A stretch of 64,000 nucleotides of DNA. It comes from Posidoniimonas polymericola. GTDB lineage: Bacteria > Planctomycetota > Planctomycetia > Pirellulales > Lacipirellulaceae. This document shows, in pieces, positions 18,143 to 27,257 of the stretch (positions are counted from its first letter, which is position 1; every line of letters starts with the position of its first letter). Where the stretch lies: positions 1 to 64,000 of the forward strand of contig NZ_SJPO01000011.1 of assembly GCF_007859935.1 (NCBI RefSeq), written 5' to 3'. Below the pieces are notes generated by a model that was given only the letters and a program-made list of their open reading frames with translations, ran no database searches and had not been told where the DNA came from. The position numbers were made by a program, and so were the translations under genes.

Positions 18143-20674
18143 ATGCCTTGTTCCCTACGAGCCTGCTTGCTGCTGTCCTTGTCCGCGCTGTTGTTGCCGG
18201 CCGCGGCATGCCACGGCCAGGGCGCCCAGGCCGACTACCAGCGGGCCGACGCGCTCGCCGGCCGGGTCCGCGGCAAGGTCGCGCGGCTCGACGTCCGGCC
18301 CAACTGGCTGGAAGACGGCAAGCGGTTCTGGTACCGCGTCGACCTTGGCGAAGGGCAAGGGCGGTTCCTGCTGGTCGACGCTGAGCAGGGCGAGCAGCGG
18401 CCGGCGTTCGACCACGAGCGGCTCGCGGCCGCGCTCTTCGCCCGCACGAACCAGCCTCAGGTGTCCGACAAGCTGCCGTTCTTCAGCATTCGATTCCCGT
18501 CGGACGGCGTGCTCGAGTTCGCGGCCGAGGGGCAGGGCTGGCGGTGCGACCTGGCGACGTACCAGCTGACCAAGGCCGAAGTCGATCTCGAAGGCGCGGA
18601 GTCGACCGTCCGCGTGCTCGGCGGCGTGCGTCCGGCCGGCGGCACGGGGGAGGACACGCAGATCACGTTCATCAACCGCACCGAGGGGCCGGTCAGCATC
18701 TACTGGGTTTCGGGGCAGAATCGCCGCAGCTACGTCGAGCTCGAGCCGGGCGACTCGCACGTGCAGCACACCTACGACGGGCACGTCTGGCTAGCGGAGA
18801 ACGCCAGCGGTAAAACCGTCGGCGTGTACCAGGCGGTTTCACCGCCCGGCATGGCAGTGATCGATGGCTCGTGGCAGCCGCGCGAGCGGCGTCGGCGGCG
18901 GGGGAGTCGCGGCGACAACCAGGGGGCCATCTCGCCTGACGAGCGGTGGCGGGTCGAGATCGTCGACCACAACGTTCAGCTGGTCGACCGCGAGTCGGGT
19001 GATCCGAGCCAACTCACGACCGATGGCACGGCCGACGACGCCTACCTGCCGCGGTTCTTCTGGTCGCCCGACTCCGAGAAGCTAATCGTGCTCCGCGAGC
19101 AGCCGGGGCAGGGCCGCGAGATCTCGTTCGTCGAGTCGAGCCCCGCCGACCAGCTGCAGCCGAAGCTGCACACCTTCGAGTACGTCAAGCCGGGCGACCG
19201 GCTCGCCAGGCAGCTGCCCTGCCTGTTCCATATAAAGCACAAGCAGCAGGTCCCTGTTGACGACTCCCTGTTCGACAACCCGTGGAGCCTCGAACGTTTC
19301 GAGTGGGAACCCGATTCGAGCCGGTTCACGTTCCTCTACAACCAGCGGGGCCACCAGGTGCTGCGGCTGGTCGGCGTCGACGCCGCGTCGGGCGAGACCT
19401 CCGCGCTGATCGATGAGCAGGCCGACACGTTCCTCTGCTACTCCAGCAAGCTTTACCTGCACCGCGTCGCCAACAATGAGGCGGCTGACGCCGAGTGGAT
19501 CTGGATGTCCGAACGCGACGGCTGGAACCACCTCTACCTGTGCGACGCCGGCGGCTCGGTCAAGCCGATCACGTCCGGCGCCTGGGCGGTCCGCGGCGTC
19601 GACCGCGTGGATGACGAGAAGCGGCAGATTTGGTTCCACGCCGGCGGCAAGCGGCCCGACCAGGACCCGTACCACGTGCACTACTACCGCATCGACTTCG
19701 ACGGCGCCAACCTGGTCGAGCTGACCGAGGGCGATGGCACGCACGACCTGACCGACTCGCCCGACGGCCAAACCTACCTCGACCGCTACTCGCGGGTCGA
19801 CCTGCCGCCGGTCACCGAGCTCCGCCGCAGCTCCGACGGCAAGCTGCTGTGCGAGCTGCAGCGGGGCGACTGGTCCGAGCTGCTCGCCGACGGCTGGCAG
19901 CCGCCGATCCGCTTTGTCGCCAAGGGCCGCGACGACCAGACCGACATCCACGGCGTGATCTACCGCCCGACCAACTTCAACCCCGACAAGCAGTACCCGG
20001 TGATCGAGCAGATCTACGCCGGGCCGCACTCGGCCCACGTCCCCAAGCGGTTCGCCCCCTTCCACGGCGGGCAGGAGATGGCCGAACTCGGCTTCATTGT
20101 CGTGCAGATCGACGGCATGGGCACCTCGCACCGCTCTAAAGCGTTCCACGACGTCTGCTGGCAGGACCTGGCCGACGCCGGCTTCCCCGACCGCGTGCGG
20201 TGGATCAAGGCCGCCGCCGAAAGATACAAGTGGATGGACGCCACGCGGGTCGGCGTCTACGGCGGCTCGGCCGGCGGGCAGAACGCCCTGCGGGCGTTGA
20301 TCGACCACGGCGACTTCTACTCGGCCGCCGCGGCCGATTGCGGCTGCCATGACAACCGGATGGACAAGGTCTGGTGGAACGAGCAGTGGATGGGCTGGCC
20401 GGTCGGCACGCACTACGAGCAGTCGTCCAACGTCACGCAGGCCCACCGGATGCAGGGCAAGCTGCTGCTGACGGTCGGCGAGCTCGACCGCAACGTCGAC
20501 CCCGCGTCGACGATGCAGGTGGTCGACGCGCTGATCAAGGCCGACAAGGATTTCGAGCTGATCGTGTTCCCCGGCGGCGGCCACGGCTCGGGCGGCAGCG
20601 CGTACGGCAAGCGCCGGATGCGTGACTTCTTTGTCCGGAATCTGTGGGGCCTCGAGCCCCGGCGGGCAGAGTAG
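18143..20674 (+). CDS. S9B prolyl oligopeptidase-family peptidase with VHL-beta domain
   Basis: An 843-residue exported peptidase with a signal peptide (about 1-25), a DPP4-like beta-propeller and a C-terminal alpha/beta hydrolase domain. The nucleophile is Ser709 in GGSAGG; Asp782 (LDRNV) and His814 (GGGHGSGG) complete the triad. Inserted in the propeller at about 170-232 is a domain resembling the von Hippel-Lindau beta domain. The residues matching the human hydroxyproline pocket (W88, Y98, S111, H115, W117) read Trp188, Tyr197, Thr210, His214 and Trp216. The Glu pair that anchors the free N-terminus in DPP4 was not identified with certainty, so dipeptidyl specificity is not proven. Probably acts on proline-rich peptides outside the cytoplasm. 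Transcribed alone. Confidence 0.88.
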   Translation: MPCSLRACLLLSLSALLLPAAACHGQGAQADYQRADALAGRVRGKVARLDVRPNWLEDGKRFWYRVDLGEGQGRFLLVDAEQGEQRPAFDHERLAAALFARTNQPQVSDKLPFFSIRFPSDGVLEFAAEGQGWRCDLATYQLTKAEVDLEGAESTVRVLGGVRPAGGTGEDTQITFINRTEGPVSIYWVSGQNRRSYVELEPGDSHVQHTYDGHVWLAENASGKTVGVYQAVSPPGMAVIDGSWQPRERRRRRGSRGDNQGAISPDERWRVEIVDHNVQLVDRESGDPSQLTTDGTADDAYLPRFFWSPDSEKLIVLREQPGQGREISFVESSPADQLQPKLHTFEYVKPGDRLARQLPCLFHIKHKQQVPVDDSLFDNPWSLERFEWEPDSSRFTFLYNQRGHQVLRLVGVDAASGETSALIDEQADTFLCYSSKLYLHRVANNEAADAEWIWMSERDGWNHLYLCDAGGSVKPITSGAWAVRGVDRVDDEKRQIWFHAGGKRPDQDPYHVHYYRIDFDGANLVELTEGDGTHDLTDSPDGQTYLDRYSRVDLPPVTELRRSSDGKLLCELQRGDWSELLADGWQPPIRFVAKGRDDQTDIHGVIYRPTNFNPDKQYPVIEQIYAGPHSAHVPKRFAPFHGGQEMAELGFIVVQIDGMGTSHRSKAFHDVCWQDLADAGFPDRVRWIKAAAERYKWMDATRVGVYGGSAGGQNALRALIDHGDFYSAAAADCGCHDNRMDKVWWNEQWMGWPVGTHYEQSSNVTQAHRMQGKLLLTVGELDRNVDPASTMQVVDALIKADKDFELIVFPGGGHGSGGSAYGKRRMRDFFVRNLWGLEPRRAE

Positions 20675-20687
20675 GGCCACGCCGCCA

Positions 20688-20724
20688 CCGTCTTCCGCCC
20701 GCAGCTGCCGGCGGAAGCCGACGG
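20688..20724 (+). terminator. Possible terminator hairpin after the S9B peptidase gene
   Basis: CCGTCTTCCGCC at 20688-20699 can pair with GGCGGAAGCCGACGG at 20710-20724, with a three-base bulge and a 10-base loop. It lies 14 bases after the peptidase stop. There is only a short T-poor tail, so this may be a weak or factor-dependent terminator. Confidence 0.4.
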
Positions 20725-20869
20725 TCTTGCGGAGAGCAAGCGCCGCTAGTGCAATGGAGAGAAAATCCGCGCGTCTTTTTCGCGGCCCGACCCAAGACCC
20801 GGCGCCGGGCAGCGAAGGGACCTACAGGACGAGCTCTCGCCCCACTCGTTGCAGCCGTAGGAACTGACG

Positions 20870-21091
20870 ATGTACGAAGTAGTCAAGCAGGTTCTGGAAA
20901 TCCAGGAACCGTTCAACATGATCATCGTGGTCGTGTTCATCGGCGTGCTGGGAGGTATGGTCGGGGCGGTGGTCAAGGAGCTACGCAAGTACGCCACCCA
21001 CCGGCTGGACCTCGAAGCCAAGCGAGAGATGCTCGACCGGGGGATGTCGGCGGAGGAGATCGAACGCGTGCTGCGGGTTGGCAAGGCGTAG
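20870..21091 (+). CDS. Small membrane protein with acidic/basic tail (73 aa)
   Basis: Starts at the ATG at 20870, with GGAA about 9 bases upstream. One transmembrane helix (about residues 17-38, MIIVVVFIGVLGGMVGAVV) follows a short polar start. The cytoplasmic tail is helical and charged, with an EMLDRGMSAEEIERVL motif like that of small phage-shock-associated or SHOCT-like proteins, in which a short helical motif ends the chain. Function unknown; it could be a small regulator or a partner for a membrane complex. It lies alone before a 1-kb repeat-rich gap. Confidence 0.7.
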   Translation: MYEVVKQVLEIQEPFNMIIVVVFIGVLGGMVGAVVKELRKYATHRLDLEAKREMLDRGMSAEEIERVLRVGKA

Positions 21092-21112
21092 CGGCGGGGC
21101 GGGCAACGCTCG

Positions 21113-21304
21113 CCCCCTTAGCCCCGAAGGGGCGCGCTAATACAGCCCAGGGCTCAGCCCTGGGTTCCGTGGGTCGTCGTCCAGGAAGAGCCCCAACTGG
21201 GCGCGCTACCGGTGTTAGCGCGCCCCTTCAGGCCTACAAGGCGGGTCGGGGCCGGTACCCCAGGGCTGCGCCCTGGGCTGTGGTAGGTTGCCCCTTCAGG
21301 GCAA
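21113..21304. repeat. Cluster of palindromic intergenic repeats
   Basis: Two related units in opposite orientation. The first contains CCCCTTAGCCCCGAAGGGGCGCGCTAA and CAGCCCAGGGCTCAGCCCTGGG (about 21113-21166). The second contains TTAGCGCGCCCCTTCAGG, CCCCAGGGCTGCGCCCTGGG and TGCCCCTTCAGGGCA (about 21213-21302). Each half is itself palindromic. Open frames through this block are repeat artefacts. Confidence 0.8.
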
Positions 21305-21332
21305 GTGAGTCGGCGTGGATGGACGCCTTTTT

Positions 21333-21403
21333 GGGTGGCACGCCCTGAAAGGGCGTGGTGGTGCCGGTAGTGATTCACCACGCCCATTCTGGGCGTGCCA
21401 CCC
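21333..21403. repeat. 70-bp palindromic repeat, copy 1
   Basis: Begins GGGTGGCACGCCCTGAAAGG and ends GGGCGTGCCACCC, so the two ends are inverted copies of each other around a centre near 21368. A second copy in the same orientation lies at 21514-21583, differing mainly in the centre and in one arm. Confidence 0.88.
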
Positions 21404-21424
21404 TTGGGCTGGCCGCTGGGGCAA

Positions 21425-21509
21425 CCCATCAGCCGGCACGCGTTAGCGTCCGGTTCGGGCGGGGATGGGGGATTCGGAACCGGGGGCTAACGCCCCGCGG
21501 CTGATGGGG
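21425..21509. repeat. Inverted pair of the CTAACGCCCCGCGGCTGATGGG repeat
   Basis: The left arm reads CCCATCAGCCGGCACGCGTT and continues to the CCGGTTCGGG at about 21450-21459. The right arm, from GATTCGGAACCGGGGGCTAA at 21471 to GCTGATGGG near 21508, is its imperfect inverse. Further single copies of the unit occur at about 1157-1173, 49779-49800 and 50226-50261. Confidence 0.82.
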
Positions 21510-21513
21510 TCTC

Positions 21514-21583
21514 GGGTGGCACGCCCTGAAAGGGCGTGGTAGCGCCGGTGCTGGTTCACCACGCCCTAAAGGGCGTGCCACCC
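21514..21583. repeat. 70-bp palindromic repeat, copy 2
   Basis: Same orientation and structure as the unit at 21333-21403: GGGTGGCACGCCCTGAAAGG at the left, GGGCGTGCCACCC at the right, central part changed (GCGCCGGTGCTGG against GTGCCGGTAGTGA). Confidence 0.88.
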
Positions 21584-21705
21584 GTTTATCGTTGGGCATC
21601 TTCTTGGCGACTTGGCGTCTTGGTGGTTCACTCCCCTTCACCACTCCTCTTCAACTCGGCCACCACGGTGGGGGACCACCGTGCCACAATCGGGGGCTGA
21701 TTGGC

Positions 21706-22030
21706 ATTTCTTTGTAGAAATCGGCCGCGTAGCGCGGTCCAATGGAGGGGCTGCTTGGGTTCCACAGCGAGCGGTGGTTGCGCGGCTAGCGGTCTTGAAT
21801 CCCGACGGCTTGCGACGGCGGTTGCCGGGGGGGGCGCTGCACGCGGGTGGGACTTTTGTCCGCTGTGGCGGGCAGGATCGGACAAAAGTCGGCGGGGCCT
21901 GCCCAAGGGCGGATCCGCAACCTCAATCATAACAACTGCTTAGGGCGATCGGCGCCCGAAACGGGGCGCGACTTTTGTCCCTATCAATCGATATCGGAAT
22001 TGGGGACAAAACTCGGCGGGGACAAAAGTC
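21706..22030 (-). repeat. Composite TTTTGTCC/ATTTCT interspersed element, copy 2
   Basis: Contains CATTTCTTTGTAGAAATC with GCGCGGTCCAATGG at 21705-21746, then two inverted-arm pairs: GACTTTTGTCC 21851-21861 with GGACAAAAGTC 21880-21890, and GACTTTTGTCC 21970-21980 with GGACAAAACTC 22004-22014 and GGACAAAAGTC 22020-22030. The same modules occur in the opposite orientation at 47224-47505. No gene is seen between 21584 and 22100. Confidence 0.72.
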
Positions 22031-22100
22031 AGCTGGGACAACGCCCGCGCCGCGGGGCTGCCCGGCGGGGCGTAGCTCGCCGGCTGTTAGAAAAGCGAAC

Positions 22101-22871
22101 TCAGCCGCCGGCCAGGCTGCGGAGCAGGCGGCCGACGGCGTAGGCCAGCGCGGCGGCCGAGCCGCCGATGAGCATGGTCTCGACCGCGCCGCGGAGCTGC
22201 GACATCTGGGTGACGCGGCCCCGCACGGCGCCAATGCCGGCGAAGGTCAGCAGCGTCACGCCGACGCTCAGGCCGAACGTCACGTCGGGGCCGAGCGAGC
22301 GGGAGAACACGAGCGGCACGATCGGCGCCATGCCGGCCGTGACAAACGCGATGAACGTGATGGTCGCCGCGCGACGCGGCGCGGGGGGCGAGGTCGGCAG
22401 CCCGAACTCTTCGCGGAGCATGGTGTCGACCCACTGCTGCTGGTCGGAGGTAATGGTTTCGACCGCGTGGTCGAGGGCGTCGCCCTCGAACCCCTTGGCG
22501 GCGTAGATCTGGCGGATCTCTTCGCGCTCACCGTCGGGGTGCTGGGCGATGTGCCGCTGCTCGAGCCGCCGGTAGCGGTTGAGCATGTCGTGGTCAGACT
22601 TGGTCTTGAGGTAGTTGCCCACCGCCATGCTGAACCCGTCGGCCAGCACGTTGGCCAGGCCCAGCACAATGGCGACCCCGGCCGACAGGCCGGAGCCGGC
22701 CACGCCGGCCACGATAGCGAAGGTGGTGATGGCGCCGTCGACGGCGCCGAGGACAAAGTCGCCGAGGTCGTCGGGCTTGCGGGCCTCGGCGAGCCGGGCG
22801 GCGATCGCCTCGGGGGTGTGGTCGTGCTCGAGCGGGTCGACCGGTCGCTTCGACTTGGGGGTCCTAGGCAT
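22101..22871 (-). CDS. VIT1/CCC1-family Fe/Mn transporter
   Basis: A 256-residue membrane protein of the vacuolar iron transporter/nodulin-21 family. Seen: FVLGAVDGAITTFAIVAGVAGSGLS as first helix, GLANVLADGFSMAVGNYL as second, a cytosolic metal-binding-type loop with Glu/His-rich helices (about 90-150, EREEIRQIY, EEFGLP), then three further helices ending near residue 252. The family moves Fe2+ or Mn2+ out of the cytosol, usually in exchange for protons. N-terminal residues 1-25 are basic and non-conserved. Transcribed alone, 430 bases downstream of the next reverse-strand gene. Confidence 0.9.
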   Translation of the reverse strand: MPRTPKSKRPVDPLEHDHTPEAIAARLAEARKPDDLGDFVLGAVDGAITTFAIVAGVAGSGLSAGVAIVLGLANVLADGFSMAVGNYLKTKSDHDMLNRYRRLEQRHIAQHPDGEREEIRQIYAAKGFEGDALDHAVETITSDQQQWVDTMLREEFGLPTSPPAPRRAATITFIAFVTAGMAPIVPLVFSRSLGPDVTFGLSVGVTLLTFAGIGAVRGRVTQMSQLRGAVETMLIGGSAAALAYAVGRLLRSLAGG

Positions 22872-22954
22872 CGGCGCGGCCCTCGAGAAGGGCGGCGTTG
22901 ACCGCGGCGGCCGGGGAGGGCAGGGGGGAGAAGCGGGGCAGGGCAGGGCGGGGG

Positions 22955-23012
22955 GCGCACGAAAAGAGCCCCGCTTGGCTCTGCGAGGACGCCAAGCGGG
23001 GCTCTTCGTGCG
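22955..23012 (-). terminator. Large inverted repeat, probable transcription end
   Basis: AAGAGCCCCGCTTGG (22964-22978) pairs with CCAAGCGGGGCTCTT (22992-23006), 15 bp without mismatch and with a 13-base loop. The flanks CGCACGA/TCGTGCG extend the stem. No T-run follows. It lies in the 431-base gap between two reverse-strand genes; nothing else is seen there. Confidence 0.55.
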
Positions 23013-23302
23013 AGGCAGTCTTCCCGTGGTGGGCGTGTCCGACTACGGCGCCGGCAGTGACTGCGTGGTTCGCGTTGGAGCGGGCAACGGCGAGTGCGGG
23101 GGCACGTCGTTGCGTCGCTACGCAACCAGCTATTGCACTTGGTGTGCCAGAGGGGGCGATTGGAGCGCCGGGAGGGATGGAAGAGCGGGCTAGCATCGAC
23201 GGTTTCCTTGGAATCCGCTGTCGCGGAGACGGCGGCCGAGGTCGGGCGACGCGCCCGGTGTGGCCGCTAGCATGTAGCAATTTCAATCGGGTGGGCAGTT
23301 AG

Positions 23303-23728
23303 TCAATCGGTGAGCAGGCTGGTGGTCATCGCGGCGAACACCTGGGCGGCGGCGGTCAGCTCGTGGTCCTCGCACTGGGCGAGGAGCACGCAGGTCGACT
23401 CGCCGTGGTGGAACACGCGGAGCTGGGCGGTGTTGGTCAGGTCGAGGTAGTAGAAGTTGACGTCGTAGCCGACGAGCGGGGTCTTCCCGATCCACGAGTC
23501 GGCCGGGTCGTGCTCGGCGGCCGGGTACTCTGCTTGCATTGCTTGCAGCATCTCGTCGAGCACGCCGCGGACGTCGCGGAGGCCCGGGTAGACGCTGAGC
23601 GACCAGAACGCTGTGTTCGGGCTCGACACGGTTACCTGCAGCGCGGACTCTTGGTCCTGTTGCTGCTCGAGTTCCCAGTTGTCGGGGTACTGGAAGGAAA
23701 GCCCCTGGGCTGCGTAGCTTTTCGGCAT
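23303..23728 (-). CDS. Conserved hypothetical protein, DcrB/PsbP-like
   Basis: A 141-residue soluble protein without signal peptide. It opens with a motif typical of DcrB/PsbP/Mog1-fold proteins (GLSFQYPDNWEL), has alternating strands with conserved Trp and Tyr residues, and closes with an amphipathic helix (AAQVFAAMTTSLL). The fold assignment is an inference from this N-terminal pattern. Function unknown. The ATG start at 23728 leaves 7 residues before the motif, normal for this type. Confidence 0.65.
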   Translation of the reverse strand: MPKSYAAQGLSFQYPDNWELEQQQDQESALQVTVSSPNTAFWSLSVYPGLRDVRGVLDEMLQAMQAEYPAAEHDPADSWIGKTPLVGYDVNFYYLDLTNTAQLRVFHHGESTCVLLAQCEDHELTAAAQVFAAMTTSLLTD

Positions 23729-23889
23729 CGCCTTGCTTGTTCAAATTGGAGTGGGTCGGTTTCGGCCGATCCTAGCACCCGGTTGGTGTCGATGTAACCG
23801 TTGAAGTCGTGTTGAAAGGGGAGGGCGGTGCTGGTAGGGTCCCGCCCTGCTTTTCTCGACCGTGGCGGCAAGGAGGCCTCGCGGCGCGG

Positions 23890-24801
23890 ATGACGATTGT
23901 TGGTCAACTGGTAATGATTTGCGCCCCCCTGCTGCGCTTGGTCTGCGCCCTGTGCGTGCTGGCGCCGGTGGGCTGCGGCGCTTTCCGGCAGCGGACGCCG
24001 GGCGACGCGGCGGTTTCCGTGTGCCGGCAGTTCTCTTGCGAGGGCGTAACGGCCCTGGAGCAAGGCGACTGCCAGCAGGCGGAGTCGCTGCTGCGACGCG
24101 CCGTGGACGCGGCGCCGACGGACGCCGACGCGCGCCGGCACCTGGCCGAGGCGCTGTGGGCCCGCGGCGAGCAGGCCGAGGCGATCCGGCACATGCGGGT
24201 GGCTGTGGAGGAAGAACCCGAACACGCCACAGCGGTCTGCCGACTCGGTCAGATGGAGGCCGCCGTCGGCGAGTGGAAGCTGGCCCTGCGGCGGGCGCAG
24301 CACGCGCTGCAGCACGATCCTAAACTGGCCGACGCGTGGGCCCTGCGGGGCCGCGCCCACCTCGAGACTCAGCAACCCGACGAGGCGCTCGCCGACTTGA
24401 TCCGGGCGCTCGAGTACTCGCCGAACAACCGGGACGTGCTGGCGGACCTGGCCCGCATGTACGGGCTCCGGCAGCAGTCGCACCGCCGGCTGGCGACCGT
24501 GCACCGCCTGCTCGAGACCTACCCGCACGGCGAGGCTCCGGTGGACTCGCTGGTGATGGAGGCCGACGCCTACGCGGCGCTCGGCCGGAACGACGACGCG
24601 GCGGCCGGCCTGCGAGACGCCGCCGAGCGGTGGCCGCAGAGCCCGGCGCTGCTCTGCCGGCTGGCGGAGGCCGAAGCGGCCGGCGGGCGGACCGACGCCG
24701 CCGTGGCGGCGGCGCAGCGGGCGCTGGCGGCCGACCAGACCCACCTGCCGAGCCAGCACCTGCTGGCCCGATTGTCCGCACAAGACGCACAGCTGCGCTA
24801 A
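23890..24801 (+). CDS. TPR-repeat lipoprotein
   Basis: About 303 residues from the ATG at 23890. The N-terminus is a lipoprotein signal (hydrophobic stretch to APVGC, lipidated Cys at about residue 29). About seven tetratricopeptide-type units follow, with regular GDCQQAESLLRRAV, RGEQAEAIRHMRVAV, GEWKLALRRAQHAL and QQPDEALADLIRAL helices. Such proteins act as scaffolds on the inner or outer membrane. An upstream ATG at 23809 in the same frame adds 27 residues without a signal and is unlikely. No partner is clear from the context. Confidence 0.75.
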   Translation: MTIVGQLVMICAPLLRLVCALCVLAPVGCGAFRQRTPGDAAVSVCRQFSCEGVTALEQGDCQQAESLLRRAVDAAPTDADARRHLAEALWARGEQAEAIRHMRVAVEEEPEHATAVCRLGQMEAAVGEWKLALRRAQHALQHDPKLADAWALRGRAHLETQQPDEALADLIRALEYSPNNRDVLADLARMYGLRQQSHRRLATVHRLLETYPHGEAPVDSLVMEADAYAALGRNDDAAAGLRDAAERWPQSPALLCRLAEAEAAGGRTDAAVAAAQRALAADQTHLPSQHLLARLSAQDAQLR

Positions 24802-24940
24802 CCGTTGCGGCGCGACCGGCGAAACCAGAGCTTCGCGGCCTGGCTGCCGGGCAGGGACCTGGGCGCCGATGGATAAAGTACCTTTGCCTTGGCGGGGGCT
24901 GCACAAACCCTACACCCGCCAAACTCTCCAGGAGCCTAGC

Positions 24941-25204
24941 ATGTCGACCCAACCCCTAACGTCACCCGTGCAGGGATCCCCTGCTCCCATCGCCTCCGGC
25001 GGCTTCGTAGACCGCCGCAGCTACGACTCCAACGGATCGGCAGGCCGCGAGCGTCGCCAGTTCGCCAACAGCCACGACGAGCTCTCGCCGGAAGCGGCCG
25101 AGCTCGCCCGTGCCATCGACGGCTACAAGCTGCAGCACCGCCGGCGGTTCATCGACGCCGACGAGCTGCTGGTGGTAGTGAAGTCGCTCGGCTACTCGAA
25201 GTAG
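24941..25204 (+). CDS. Small conserved hypothetical protein (87 aa)
   Basis: The ATG at 24941 is preceded by AGGAG at 24930-24934, a strong ribosome binding site with 6-base spacing, which decides the start over the in-frame ATG at 24869. The N-terminal half is Ser/Pro-rich and probably disordered. The C-terminal half is a charged helical region (LSPEAAELARAIDGYKLQ, then RRRFIDADELLVVVKSLGY) typical of small planctomycete proteins. No known domain. A GC hairpin follows the gene. Confidence 0.68.
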   Translation: MSTQPLTSPVQGSPAPIASGGFVDRRSYDSNGSAGRERRQFANSHDELSPEAAELARAIDGYKLQHRRRFIDADELLVVVKSLGYSK

Positions 25205-25265
25205 TCGCCGCGTCCCGGCTCGATCGCCAAGTGGATGTTGGGGCCGGGGTGAGAAGCCAGGGTTA

Positions 25266-25287
25266 AACGCCGCCGCAGGGCGGCGTT
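25266..25287 (+). repeat. Short GC-rich hairpin in intergenic space
   Basis: AACGCCGCC-GCAG-GGCGGCGTT forms a perfect 9-bp stem about 60 bases after the small gene ending at 25204. There is no T-run, so it may be either a weak terminator or another dispersed palindrome of this genome. Confidence 0.45.
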
Positions 25288-25428
25288 CCCTAGGTCACTT
25301 AAACGTCCGATAATCCCCGTTATGTTCGGTTTGGGCGCGGTTCTGCCCGGAAATGGCCGCTGCTATACTGGTTCTCGTTGTAACCCCTACCTCGCGGCGC
25401 CACCAGCAAACCCTTCGGCAGGCTCACG

Positions 25429-27216
25429 TTGTTCATTGGTCCGGTCTTCTCCCGCGAAGCACTGACGGCTCCGCGACGCGTCCGCTTCTACGCGGTCCCA
25501 TGCCTGTTCGTCGCGACGCTGCTCGGGCTCACGCTCACGGCATGGCAGGTGCTCGTCGGCTCGCAGAACGTCACCAACCCGGGCGACTTGGCGCGGTTTG
25601 GCGCGGCGGCGTTCTCGCTGCTCGCGCCGCTGCAGCTGATGGTCTGCGTGCTGTTCTCGGCGCTGCTGGCCGCGGCGGCGGTTGCGCAGGAAAAGGACCG
25701 CAAGACCCTGATCCTGCTCCTGCTGTCAGATTTGACGAATTCCGAACTGGTTGTCGGGAAGCTGCTGGCTAGCATGCTCACGGTGTTGATGGTGATTGCG
25801 GCCGGTGTGCCGTTTTTCTTGTTGCTAACGACCCTTGGCGGCGTGACCTACGCCCAAGTGGCCCGCGTCACGGCGGTTACCGTGGTGGCGTCGCTGGCGG
25901 CCGGCAGCCTCGGGTCGACCGTCGCGCTGTGGCGTGAGAAGACGTTCCAGGCTTTGGCCGTTACGGCGTTGGTGATCGTCCTGTGGCTCGTTGGCTGGGA
26001 GTTCGTAGCGGGCGGCGGCTTTAATGATGTTGCTCCGGGCGCTTCGCAGTGGGCGGCTGTAGCGAGCCCCTGGCGGGCGATGCAGACCGCGGTCGAGCCG
26101 GCCTACGTCGACGCGGGGGTCAATCGGACGGTGGCGTTGTTCTTGGCGTTTGGCGGCGCGGTCGTCGCGCTGCTCAACGTCATCGCGGTCGTCATGGTGC
26201 GGGTCTGGAACCCGTCACGCGAGGCCCGGCCGAGCTCTGCCGGCGCCGAGACGAACGACGACGCCTGGCTCACCGAGGACGAGGCCCAGCGCGACGCCCG
26301 GCGGCTGCAGTCGCACCGCGCGCCGGGCAAGCCCCGCAAGGTGTGGGACAACCCGATCCTGTGGCGTGAGATCCGCACCTGGGCCTACGGCAAGAAGATC
26401 TTGGTGGTTAAGCTCGGCTACCTGGTCATCTTCGGCCTGGCGGCCGTCGGCGCCGCTCTCGCCAATCAGGACCCCGACGCGGCCGGCCCGGCCTCGGGCG
26501 TCATCTCGCAATCGACCACCATGCTCGCGCCGCTGTTCGTGCTGAGCATCGTGCTGGTCAACGCGTTGTCGGTGACCTCGCTCACCAACGAGCGGGACCT
26601 CAAGGCGCTCGACCTGCTGCTCGCCACGGACCTGACCCCCAAGGAGCTGATCTTCGGCAAGCTGGGCGGCGTGCTGTACAACGCCCGTGAGATGATCCTG
26701 CTGCCGATGGCGCTGTGCGTCTACCTGTGGTGGTCGGGGAGCGTCGGCGGCGAGAACCTGGTGTTCCTGCTGATCGGCCTGGCGGTTGTGAACGCGTTCG
26801 CCGCGATGCTGGGCCTGCACGCCGGGATGATGTACCCGAATTCACGCCAGGCGATTGGCGCCAGCATCGGGACGCTCCTGTTTCTGTTTTTTGGCGTCAC
26901 GACCTGCATGCGGATGATGCTCGCGTTGTCGCAGTCCTTCGAGTACCAGCTGGCGCCGTTCCTGGGGTTCATGCTCGGCGGCGGGATTGCGTTGTTCGCC
27001 GCGCTCGCCTGGCGGAACCCGTCCTCGGCGATGTTCCTGGCGTGCTTCTCGGCGCCGTTCGCGGTGTTCTATGCGATTGTCAGTTTCCTGCTGGGGCATT
27101 ATGACTGGGTGTTCCTCGCCACCATCGCGACCTTCGGCTTCGCGACGACGGCGATGCTGGTCCCGGCCCTCAGCGAGTTCGACGTCGCGACCGGCCGGAC
27201 CACGGCCCGCGACTAA
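25429..27216 (+). CDS. ABC-2 type transporter permease
   Basis: A 595-residue membrane protein made of two ABC-2-like permease halves, each with about six transmembrane helices (about 20-265 and 330-590), joined by a charged linker (about 270-320, DDAWLTEDEAQRDARRL). Each half carries the QEKDRKTL or TNERDLKALDLLLATDLTPKEL type motif, known in ABC-2 permeases as the interface with the ATPase. Translation probably starts at a TTG at 25429, with GCAGG nearby. No ATPase gene is adjacent, so its partner must be encoded elsewhere. Substrate unknown. Confidence 0.82.
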   Translation: MFIGPVFSREALTAPRRVRFYAVPCLFVATLLGLTLTAWQVLVGSQNVTNPGDLARFGAAAFSLLAPLQLMVCVLFSALLAAAAVAQEKDRKTLILLLLSDLTNSELVVGKLLASMLTVLMVIAAGVPFFLLLTTLGGVTYAQVARVTAVTVVASLAAGSLGSTVALWREKTFQALAVTALVIVLWLVGWEFVAGGGFNDVAPGASQWAAVASPWRAMQTAVEPAYVDAGVNRTVALFLAFGGAVVALLNVIAVVMVRVWNPSREARPSSAGAETNDDAWLTEDEAQRDARRLQSHRAPGKPRKVWDNPILWREIRTWAYGKKILVVKLGYLVIFGLAAVGAALANQDPDAAGPASGVISQSTTMLAPLFVLSIVLVNALSVTSLTNERDLKALDLLLATDLTPKELIFGKLGGVLYNAREMILLPMALCVYLWWSGSVGGENLVFLLIGLAVVNAFAAMLGLHAGMMYPNSRQAIGASIGTLLFLFFGVTTCMRMMLALSQSFEYQLAPFLGFMLGGGIALFAALAWRNPSSAMFLACFSAPFAVFYAIVSFLLGHYDWVFLATIATFGFATTAMLVPALSEFDVATGRTTARD

Positions 27217-27257
27217 TCCCCTTTGACCGACCCCCACGCTCGACCAGACAGGCCGCA

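Noticed and set aside
19082..20680. A 532-codon reverse-strand frame
   Set aside because: Antisense to the S9B peptidase with intact catalytic motifs on the other strand.
21100..22100. A CRISPR array in the repeat-rich gap
   Set aside because: Repeats are palindromic, of unequal size and irregular spacing, with no uniform spacers and no cas genes.
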